Assembly: GCA_002314645.1 (NCBI GenBank)
Contig: DCGS01000093.1
Span: 15,816-21,518 of the forward strand
DNA from: Ruminococcaceae bacterium UBA1772
Lineage (GTDB): Bacteria > Bacillota > Clostridia > Oscillospirales > Acutalibacteraceae
Length of the DNA stretch: 5,703 nucleotides
Direction: 5' to 3'
This document shows positions 1-5,566 of this stretch, piece after piece (the first letter of the stretch is position 1; every line of letters begins with the position of its first letter). Under the pieces are notes generated by a model that saw only the letters and a program-made list of their open reading frames with translations, was not told the DNA's origin and did no database searches. A program made the translations under genes and the position numbers.

Positions 1-550
1 TTATGACTTTAAGTTTGACCAATGGTCTCTTACTTCAGAACCAGATTCTAAAACTCCACCACCAATTGACTTTGAAAGAGTAAAGGAACTTGCAAATTCA
101 AAGGACAATATTTTCTATGACCTTTCAATTGAAGGCGCTAAAGAACTTAATTCTCACATTAAATGTTATCCAGGCGTTTACTACTTCTCATATACTGGAA
201 GTAGAACACATGCAGGTATTACTGGTAATTATAGACCAAACAAGAACATGTTTTTAATCTTTAAGCTTTCAGCACTTCTCATTGGTTCTTACAAAGAGGA
301 CGCAATACGTGACTTAGTTCTTGAACCAGAATGGCTTGAAAATGATGGAATTATAAACACAGCATCAGGTGAGGCTCCACAGAATGAACTCTCAACTGAT
401 TTTGCTATGGTAGATCAGATTAAAACTGGTATTTGGTACAAGATGGGCAAGATGGATATGGATCATCTTACTTTCTGCGGCTGGGGTATTTCCAAGAAGG
501 ATATTACAAACTTCTACTATAATCACGCTGCTGAAATTAACAGTCTATAA
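1..550 (+). CDS. Family I.5 (Staphylococcus/Geobacillus-type) lipase, C-terminal part; 5' end outside window
   Basis: The reading frame is open from base 2 to the TAA at 548-550, giving 182 residues with no stop, so the ATG at 248 is internal. The visible part matches the C-terminal half of thermoalkalophilic/staphylococcal triacylglycerol lipases, which hydrolyse ester bonds of acylglycerols. Landmarks in order: YDFKFDQWSL (residues 1-10; the Asp at residue 6 fits the family's fourth zinc ligand), YDLSIEGAKELN, a YYFSYTG strand, WLENDGIINT with the catalytic Asp (codon 344-346), and MDHLTFCG with the catalytic His (codon 464-466). The nucleophile Ser elbow and any signal peptide lie upstream and cannot be checked. 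The paralogous gene begins 22 bases downstream with no terminator between, so the two are probably cotranscribed. Family assignment is strong; substrate and location are unknown. Confidence 0.9.
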   Translation, partial: YDFKFDQWSLTSEPDSKTPPPIDFERVKELANSKDNIFYDLSIEGAKELNSHIKCYPGVYYFSYTGSRTHAGITGNYRPNKNMFLIFKLSALLIGSYKEDAIRDLVLEPEWLENDGIINTASGEAPQNELSTDFAMVDQIKTGIWYKMGKMDMDHLTFCGWGISKKDITNFYYNHAAEINSL

Positions 551-572
551 TCCATGTTACGGGGGTATTTAA

Positions 573-1802
573 ATGTTTAAACATAAGAATGCTTATCCTG
601 TCATCTTAGTGCCAGGATTCACAGCTTATAATACAAGTACAAAAATTGCAAAATATTTACCTGCCATTGGAACAACAGCAGGTAATGCAGAAAATATTAT
701 TAAGGACATGGGTCTTGAATGCTATACAGCAGAGTTTGGTTTCCTTTCAAGTGTATGGGACAGAACTTGTGAACTCTACGCACAAATTGTTGGTGGCACT
801 GTTGACTACGGTGAGGCTCATTCAAGAAAGTTTGGCCACGCAAGATATGGTAAAACATATGAGAAGCCACTTATTCCAGATTGGGGTACTCTTACTCCTG
901 AAGGACAAATAAAGAAGATTACTTTAATTGCTTTTGGATTTGGTGCTCCTGTTGCAAGACTTCTTGTAACACTCCTTAATAACGGTTCAGACGAAGAGAA
1001 GTCATATACAAATGACGCTCAGCTTTCAGGTCTCTTCCGTGGCGGCTACAAAAACTTAGTTCATTGTGTAACTACTGTTGCAGGTGTTAATGAAGGTATT
1101 TCAGCATTCCAGGTTCTTGAAAGTAAAATAAGCAAGTTCCAAGAGTACTATGTAAAATTAGGAATTGCACTTGAATATTTGAAAATAAGATCCGTGTTAA
1201 AAAATAAATCTGTTTATGATCTTGATGCATTTTCTCTTACACAACATGGATTTACCTTTGACCTTGTTGGTGCAAATGAAAAAAACATTCCTTTTCTTAC
1301 TTATAAGTTCAATGATGAGCAAATTAAAAAGTATCTTGATCGTAGATGGGATAATGTCATTGCAGCTTGTGGCGTTAATGAAATGACAAAGCTTAACAAT
1401 AGACTTATTTCTGCTGAAAATACATATTACTTATCTATTGCAGGTAGCGTAACTAAGACTTTCTTCAACAGAGTTACAATTCCAACACTTAAGGCTGGAA
1501 TTCTTTTCCCAATTTCTTTATTAATAGGATTCTATGAAAACTATTATGAAGATAAGGATATTGTATCTGCAAAAATGCATGAGAATGATGGATTTATGAA
1601 TACAGAGGCTTCATTACCACCAGTTAATGAGGCAGCAACACTCTATAAGTCTCCATCAAGATGTAATCCTGGTGTTTGGTATCAGTTCCCAGTGGAAAAG
1701 AAGAATGCTCTTTCATTCCTTGGCTTCTTACAACGCCCAGATAAATACAGAAATCAAATCTATGATTTAGTAAAAATCATATCTAATTTAGAAACTATTT
1801 GA
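573..1802 (+). CDS. Lipase-fold protein lacking catalytic Ser and His (probable pseudolipase)
   Basis: A 409-residue full-length paralogue of the preceding lipase. Its start ATG has a GGGGG Shine-Dalgarno-like run (561-565) seven bases upstream. Family landmarks: the oxyanion strand VILVPGF (10-16, Pro replacing the usual His), WDR with Asp63, GGTVDYGEAH with His83, GHARYGKTY with His89, and YDLDAFSL near 215-222. Asp63, His83, His89 and perhaps Asp218 correspond to the structural zinc site of Geobacillus lipases. The nucleophile elbow, normally GHSxGG, reads AFGFGA, with Gly122 in place of Ser. The acid is retained in ENDG (Asp339). The DHLxxxG motif reads NALSFLG, so the catalytic His is Ala379. 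The usual TPHNG loop is also lost (AGVNEG). No signal peptide is visible. I infer an inactive lipase fold kept for binding, partnering or regulation. A shifted alternative active site cannot be excluded without a structure. Confidence 0.88.
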   Translation: MFKHKNAYPVILVPGFTAYNTSTKIAKYLPAIGTTAGNAENIIKDMGLECYTAEFGFLSSVWDRTCELYAQIVGGTVDYGEAHSRKFGHARYGKTYEKPLIPDWGTLTPEGQIKKITLIAFGFGAPVARLLVTLLNNGSDEEKSYTNDAQLSGLFRGGYKNLVHCVTTVAGVNEGISAFQVLESKISKFQEYYVKLGIALEYLKIRSVLKNKSVYDLDAFSLTQHGFTFDLVGANEKNIPFLTYKFNDEQIKKYLDRRWDNVIAACGVNEMTKLNNRLISAENTYYLSIAGSVTKTFFNRVTIPTLKAGILFPISLLIGFYENYYEDKDIVSAKMHENDGFMNTEASLPPVNEAATLYKSPSRCNPGVWYQFPVEKKNALSFLGFLQRPDKYRNQIYDLVKIISNLETI

Positions 1803-1827
1803 AATTGACACTCAGTTGTGTTAAAAT
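1799..1827 (+). promoter_or_regulatory. Putative sigma-A promoter of the citrate synthase gene
   Basis: TTGAAA (1799-1804), a 17-base spacer and TAAAAT (1822-1827) each match consensus at five of six bases. The -35 overlaps the TGA stop of the pseudolipase gene. A competing reading is TTGACA (1805-1810), 16 bases, TATTAA (1827-1832). The near-inverted repeat TTGACAC/GTGTTAA (1805-1824) lies in the spacer. No terminator separates this from the lipase genes, so read-through is possible. Confidence 0.5.
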
Positions 1828-1841
1828 ATTAACCTATTTTC

Positions 1842-1861
1842 AGAAGGAGGTAATGTAGTTG
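1842..1861 (+). promoter_or_regulatory. Ribosome binding site with ATG-TAG-TTG start region
   Basis: A strong AGAAGGAGG (1842-1850) precedes three in-frame codons: ATG (1853-1855), TAG (1856-1858) and TTG (1859-1861). The ATG is only two bases from GGAGG and is followed at once by a stop. The TTG lies eight bases from GGAGG, an ideal distance, so TTG is taken as the start of citrate synthase. Confidence 0.75.
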
Positions 1862-3229
1862 CAGTTATCAGACAACTATTCAACAATTACATCGCAGATT
1901 AAATCTCTTTCCGAACTGACTGTTGCCAATAGTACAATAGACACAACTCTCTATAAGAAATACAACGTAAAGAGAGGACTCCGTGACCTTGACGGTAAGG
2001 GCGTACTTACAGGTCTTACTGAAATTTCTGAGGTTTGGGGTAGAAAAATTGATGAAAATGGGAACGACGTTGAAATTGATGGTATCTTAAGATATCGTGG
2101 TTACAGCGTAGAAGACATTATTGCTGGTTTTCCAAAGGATAGCAATTATGCTTATGAGGAAGTTGTTTATCTTCTTTTATTTGGACAGCTTCCAACAAAG
2201 GAAGAGTTTGAAGACTTTAAAAAGCTTTTTGCAAGCTATAGAAATCTTCCAACTCACTTCGTTCGAGACATCATTATGAAGGCTCCAAGTAGAGACATGA
2301 TGAACACTCTTTCAAGAAGTGTTCTTACTCTTTATTCATATGATGACAATTCTGATGAAACTACAGTAGACAATGTACTTCGTCAGTGCCTTGAACTTAT
2401 TGCACTATTCCCACAGCTTTCAGTATACGGATATCAAACTTATAAATATTACCATGATGGAGACTCATTCTTCATTCATCCGCCTCGTGAGGATTATTCA
2501 ACTGCTGAGAACATTCTTCACATGCTTCGTGCAGACAGTAAGTTTACTGATCTTGAAGCTAAGGTTCTTGATATGGCTCTTGTACTTCACGCTGAGCACG
2601 GTGGTGGTAATAACTCTACATTCACAACACACGTTACAACATCATCAGGAACAGACACATATTCTGTTGTTGCAGCAGCTCTTGGTTCACTTAAGGGACC
2701 AAAGCACGGTGGTGCAAACATTAAGGTTGTACGTATGTTTGATGATATTAAGGCAAACGTAAAAGACTGGACAGACGAAGAAGAGCTTACAGCTTATCTT
2801 CAGAAGATCCTTAATAAAGAAGCATTTGACAACGCTGGTCTTATTTATGGTATTGGACACGCAATTTATACAAAGTCTGACCCTCGTGCTAGAATGTTCA
2901 AAAAGTTCGTTTCAGCACTTTCTAAGGAAAAGGGACTTGAAGATGAATTTGCACTTTATGAAAGTGTAGAAAGACTTGCTCCTGGCATTATTGCAGGAAA
3001 CAGAACTATGTACAAGAATATTTGTGCAAACGTTGACTTCTTCAGTGGCTTTGCTTATAGAATGCTTGACCTTCCACCAGAGCTTTACACACCAATTTTT
3101 GCTATTGCAAGAATTTCAGGATGGAGTGCTCATAGACTTGAGGAAATCATAAATTCTGGTAAGATTATTCGTCCAGCATATATGTCAATTTGTCCTCCTC
3201 GTGAGTACACACCAATTGAAGAAAGATAA
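1859..3229 (+). CDS. gltA: Citrate synthase (Si-type, citrate/2-methylcitrate synthase family)
   Basis: A 456-residue cytosolic enzyme that condenses acetyl-CoA and oxaloacetate to citrate. In anaerobes of this kind it usually feeds 2-oxoglutarate and glutamate synthesis through a partial TCA pathway (family knowledge). The N-terminal region has the clostridial YNVKRGLRDLDGKGVL block (about 35-50), then ILRYRGYSVEDI and YLLLFGQLPT. Substrate motifs are LHAEHGGGNNSTF (His244), GPKHGGAN with catalytic His283, GIGHAIYTKSDPRA with catalytic His334, and NVDFFSG with catalytic Asp393. SGWSAHRLEE near the C-terminus holds a likely carboxylate-binding Arg. It is longer than the ~370-residue Bacillus-type enzymes but fits the ~450-residue clostridial group, and no catalytic residue is missing. 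The start is TTG, chosen from ribosome-site spacing and the in-frame TAG just before it. The gene ends at a strong terminator facing the convergent pseudokinase gene. A 2-methylcitrate synthase activity cannot be ruled out from sequence. Confidence 0.95.
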   Translation: MQLSDNYSTITSQIKSLSELTVANSTIDTTLYKKYNVKRGLRDLDGKGVLTGLTEISEVWGRKIDENGNDVEIDGILRYRGYSVEDIIAGFPKDSNYAYEEVVYLLLFGQLPTKEEFEDFKKLFASYRNLPTHFVRDIIMKAPSRDMMNTLSRSVLTLYSYDDNSDETTVDNVLRQCLELIALFPQLSVYGYQTYKYYHDGDSFFIHPPREDYSTAENILHMLRADSKFTDLEAKVLDMALVLHAEHGGGNNSTFTTHVTTSSGTDTYSVVAAALGSLKGPKHGGANIKVVRMFDDIKANVKDWTDEEELTAYLQKILNKEAFDNAGLIYGIGHAIYTKSDPRARMFKKFVSALSKEKGLEDEFALYESVERLAPGIIAGNRTMYKNICANVDFFSGFAYRMLDLPPELYTPIFAIARISGWSAHRLEEIINSGKIIRPAYMSICPPREYTPIEER

Positions 3230-3268
3230 AGCATAAAAGCAGTAAAACAACAAATAACAATAAAAAAT

Positions 3269-3308
3269 AAAGCTGTACTTCATTTGAAGTACAGCTTTTA
3301 TTTTTATT
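3269..3308. terminator. Bidirectional Rho-independent terminator
   Basis: A perfect 13-bp stem AAAGCTGTACTTC (3269-3281) pairs with 3286-3298 around an ATTT loop. On the plus strand it runs into TTTTATTTTTATT. On the minus strand the flanking A-rich tract (3261-3271) reads as a U-tract. It lies 39 bases after the citrate synthase stop and its T-tract overlaps the stop of the pseudokinase gene, so it can end transcription from both sides. Confidence 0.9.
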
Positions 3309-5016
3309 CGTCTGATGATGCGGCTGTTGTTTCTGGATCTGTCCAAACCTGAAGTCTTACAAGAGTTCCCTTGTCACATTCAGTTCCTTCCTTTATTGTT
3401 GCAGAAGCTACAGTGCCAGAAGTTTTTCCGCCAGTGTTTTCTTTGCTGAGCTTTTCAACCTTAAATCCAAGCTTCTCAAGTTCTTCTGAAGCTTCCTCGT
3501 ATGTTTTGCCGTCTACGTTGATCATTGTTATTTGCTCAATGCCAAGTGACACTACAAGTTCAATGGTTGTTCCCTTTGGAACGTCTTTTCCTTCAGTAAC
3601 ACTTTGGGAAATGATATAACCTTTTTTAACTTCAGAGTTATATTCTTCTTTAACCTGAATGTTGAAATTTACGTTGTAGTCTGTCTGAGACTTAACACTT
3701 GAATAGGTTCTGTCAACAAACTTTGGAACCTGGACCATTTCACTTTGTGATGCTGATGTTGTTGTGTCTGTGTCTCCGCCTACGCCAATGTGTCCACGGA
3801 GAACTGTGAGGCAGAGAATAATGAAGATAAGAAGAAGTACTGCAGCTGCAATTAAACCAGCTTTAACTGCCATTTGAACATCGTTGTCAGACTTAAGAGG
3901 TAAATTTGATTTACCCTTTTTAGCGGTTGGTTTTTTAGCAGCACCTTTTGAAACTGGTTTTCTTTTTGGCTTCTGACCATTTTGAGGTCTTTTTTGAGGT
4001 GCTGATTTCTTAGGTGTACGTCTTCTTTCAGCCTCATAGTCAACTGCCATGGCTTCTGTTGGAGAAGCACTAAGTTCAGCTCTAAACTGTTCAATAGTTT
4101 TTGTTCTGTCCTTTGGCATGATTTGAAGTGCATTAATAAGTGCATTAATAACGTACGCAGGGATGGCTTCAGCAAATTTTGCTGGAATCATCATTCTGTC
4201 ACTGTTCATACGAACAACAGAATCTATTGGTGTGCTTCCTATGAGAGCTCTGTAGAGAACAGCAGCAAAAGCATAAATGTCTGTCCAAGGACCAGATGGT
4301 GCGTCAACACCGAACTGTTCAACAGGAGCATAACCTGCAAATATTTCAGCAGCAATTCCGGTATTTACATTTCTGCATTCTGGAATTGAAAATCCTGCAA
4401 TTCTAATTTTTCTGTCTGGACCAACTAAGAGAGTATTTGGAGAAATACCTCTGTGAATAATTCCAGCTGAGTGAAGGGTTGAAATTGTAGAGAGAACAGG
4501 CATAAACATAATTCTTGCTTCTTCCCAAGACATGTAACCTGTTTTGCTTGAGAGGAGGTAGTCTCTGAGTGTTACAGAGCCTTCCATATACTCACTTACA
4601 GCGTACGCTGTATTGTTCTCTTCAATAATGTCTATTACAAGAATAAGAGCAGAGAGACCGCGCATACGAGCGAGTTTTCTCCACATATCTAGGAATTCGT
4701 TTTTGCAAGAATTAAATTTATTTTCTTTACCAGGCTTTATTTCAAGTTCTAAAGAGTTGATTGTTCTTTTAACTATTGTGTCTGGAAGAAATTCTCTTAC
4801 AGTAACTGTTGCCTTTCTTTCCATGTCAAAGGCAATATATGTAACGCCGTCTCCGTTTGCCTCAAGAACGTTACCTATAAGGTAACGATTAGCAATTACT
4901 GCTCTATGAGGAAGAAATGGAGGTAATTGTGTTGAATTTTTATGAGCTCTGCAATGTGGACATTGAGGTAATTCACCTATGTCTTTCATGCAGTTCATAC
5001 AGAGGTTTTCATACAT
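3304..5016 (-). CDS. Zn-ribbon / Ser-Thr pseudokinase / TM / PASTA membrane protein
   Basis: A 570-residue protein. Order: Zn ribbon (CxxC at 6-9 and 19-22); kinase fold (about 45-312); Lys/Arg/Pro/Ala-rich linker (331-369); one membrane helix (about 384-406); two extracellular PASTA domains (about 427-491 and 495-558), the type that binds peptidoglycan fragments or lipid II in PrkC/PknB kinases; and a short acidic tail. The fold is recognisable from TYIAFD, SEYMEGSVTLRDYL, GIIHRGISP, GYAPVEQF (228-235) and GPWTDIYAF (242-250). Catalytic residues are replaced: VAIK Lys is Arg74, the alpha-C Glu position looks like Met111, HRD is HRG (Gly190), the catalytic-loop Asn is Thr195, DFG is GFS (Gly208), and the Gly-rich loop is EANGDG. 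Phosphotransfer is therefore unlikely; a cell-wall sensing or scaffolding role is inferred. The ATG has AAGGGG eight bases upstream (5025-5030). Transcription is divergent from the small membrane protein gene. Confidence 0.92.
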   Translation of the reverse strand: MYENLCMNCMKDIGELPQCPHCRAHKNSTQLPPFLPHRAVIANRYLIGNVLEANGDGVTYIAFDMERKATVTVREFLPDTIVKRTINSLELEIKPGKENKFNSCKNEFLDMWRKLARMRGLSALILVIDIIEENNTAYAVSEYMEGSVTLRDYLLSSKTGYMSWEEARIMFMPVLSTISTLHSAGIIHRGISPNTLLVGPDRKIRIAGFSIPECRNVNTGIAAEIFAGYAPVEQFGVDAPSGPWTDIYAFAAVLYRALIGSTPIDSVVRMNSDRMMIPAKFAEAIPAYVINALINALQIMPKDRTKTIEQFRAELSASPTEAMAVDYEAERRRTPKKSAPQKRPQNGQKPKRKPVSKGAAKKPTAKKGKSNLPLKSDNDVQMAVKAGLIAAAVLLLIFIILCLTVLRGHIGVGGDTDTTTSASQSEMVQVPKFVDRTYSSVKSQTDYNVNFNIQVKEEYNSEVKKGYIISQSVTEGKDVPKGTTIELVVSLGIEQITMINVDGKTYEEASEELEKLGFKVEKLSKENTGGKTSGTVASATIKEGTECDKGTLVRLQVWTDPETTAASSDE

Positions 5017-5074
5017 AACTCATACCCCTTACTTAATATAATTAATAATAATACTATATTCAATAACGCAAAAT

Positions 5075-5104
5075 ATAATAATACAAACCAGAAGGTTTTG
5101 TCAA
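5075..5104 (-). promoter_or_regulatory. Putative sigma-A promoter of the pseudokinase gene
   Basis: On the minus strand, TTGACA (5104-5099) is followed by an 18-base spacer and TATTAT (5080-5075). This predicts a leader of roughly 50 bases before the ATG at 5016. The AT-rich repeats (ATTATT-like) around the -10 allow small shifts in register, including a 15-base spacing to another TATTAT. Confidence 0.55.
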
Positions 5105-5118
5105 TCAAAACGCCGTAT

Positions 5119-5134
5119 GTACCATTTTTGGTAC
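5119..5134. repeat. Inverted repeat GTACCA-TTTT-TGGTAC, operator candidate
   Basis: A perfect 6-bp inverted repeat with a TTTT centre lies between the two divergent -35 elements, 14 bases upstream of the minus-strand -35 (5104) and 27 bases upstream of the plus-strand -35 (5162). It lacks a following T-tract and lies outside both predicted transcripts. A protein-binding site is therefore more likely than a terminator. Confidence 0.45.
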
Positions 5135-5148
5135 TGTCTAAAAATTTT

Positions 5149-5227
5149 CCGAACATTTATGTTGACATTTGTTCTGTAGGGTGTATAATGAACTTGTAAA
5201 AAACAAATGTTCGGTAAACGTTCGGTA
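5149..5227. repeat. Three copies of AAAYGTTCGG around the promoter (one inverted, two in tandem)
   Basis: CCGAACATTT (5149-5158) is the exact reverse complement of AAATGTTCGG (5205-5214). The latter is followed without a gap by AAACGTTCGG (5216-5225), forming an 11-bp tandem repeat with one mismatch (5205-5215 and 5216-5226), one helical turn apart. Separately, ACATTTGTT (5165-5173) and AACAAATGT (5202-5210) are a perfect 9-bp inverted repeat bracketing the -10. AAACAAATGTTC (5201-5212) matches the Gram-positive LexA box GAACNNNNGTTC at seven of eight fixed bases. The arrangement suggests binding by a repressor, possibly LexA. Confidence 0.6.
5162..5189 (+). promoter_or_regulatory. Consensus sigma-A promoter of the small membrane protein gene
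   Basis: TTGACA (5162-5167), a 16-base spacer and TATAAT (5184-5189) match consensus at all twelve bases. Transcription should begin near 5196, leaving a leader of about 60 bases that contains the tandem GTTCGGTA repeats. Such a strong core promoter surrounded by operator-like repeats fits a tightly repressed, inducible gene. Confidence 0.8.
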
Positions 5228-5255
5228 TATAAATTAACCTTTAGGAGGAATAATT

Positions 5256-5516
5256 ATGACAGTAGGATTTGGAATTAAAGTATTATTTGAGGTAGCAGTA
5301 GTTTTACTTATTGCATACGGTTATATGAACGAAGAAAAGCTTATTGCTTTTGAGCAGGAATTCTTTGCAATCATAAAGTTCTGTGTTAAGAAGTATATTA
5401 CTAAGACTTACCAGCCAAAGAAGGCTCAGGCACCAGTTGCTGCTAAGAGAACTCATAGAGCAGAAATTAAAATGTTCCCTGGTGTTCAGCCAACAAACAG
5501 ATCAAATGTTGCATAA
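5256..5516 (+). CDS. Small single-helix membrane protein of unknown function
   Basis: An 86-residue protein preceded by a perfect AGGAGG (5243-5248) seven bases from the ATG. Residues about 3-23 form one hydrophobic helix (GIKVLFEVAVVLLIAYGYM), followed by an amphipathic stretch (NEEKLIAFEQEFFAIIKF, 25-42). A Lys/Arg-rich, Ala/Pro-containing tail (45-70) and a polar C-terminus follow. The basic tail suggests a cytoplasmic C-terminus by the positive-inside rule. I do not recognise a named family. It sits alone under a strong promoter with LexA-like repeats, divergent from the pseudokinase gene, and another promoter begins 15 bases after its stop. In Bacillus a small one-helix SOS protein (YneA) blocks division, but this protein has no LysM domain, so that comparison is only a hypothesis. 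Codon use and the ribosome site support a real gene. Confidence 0.8.
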   Translation: MTVGFGIKVLFEVAVVLLIAYGYMNEEKLIAFEQEFFAIIKFCVKKYITKTYQPKKAQAPVAAKRTHRAEIKMFPGVQPTNRSNVA

Positions 5517-5531
5517 ATTTTTTAAAACCTA

Positions 5532-5560
5532 TTGACAATGCCCACCCTTGACACTATAAT
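5532..5560 (+). promoter_or_regulatory. Perfect consensus sigma-A promoter near the window's end
   Basis: TTGACA (5532-5537), a 17-base spacer and TATAAT (5555-5560) match consensus exactly in sequence and spacing. It lies 15 bases after the small membrane protein gene. Predicted transcription starts near 5567, just before a long hairpin. A second TTGACA (5548-5553) is too close to that -10 to be used with it. Confidence 0.8.
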
Positions 5561-5565
5561 AGTGT
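5551..5565. promoter_or_regulatory. Perfect 15-bp palindrome covering the -10, operator candidate
   Basis: ACACTAT-A-ATAGTGT reads the same on both strands and contains the whole TATAAT. Its position would let a bound protein block RNA polymerase. It resembles the NrdR box (ACACWATATATWGTGT-like) but has 15 rather than 16 bases and no second box is visible. The regulator is therefore not assigned. Confidence 0.5.
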
Positions 5566-5566
5566 T

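Noticed and set aside
248..550. A complete small gene starting at the ATG at 248.
   Set aside because: The frame continues upstream to base 2 with clear lipase sequence, and there is no ribosome site before 248.
1600..1858. A terminator between the pseudolipase and citrate synthase genes.
   Set aside because: No stable hairpin with a T-tract is present; the only inverted repeat is short and lies in the promoter.
2373..2762. A 129-codon open frame inside citrate synthase.
   Set aside because: It is an out-of-frame shadow of a well-supported gene, with composition typical of a frame-shifted translation and no ribosome site.
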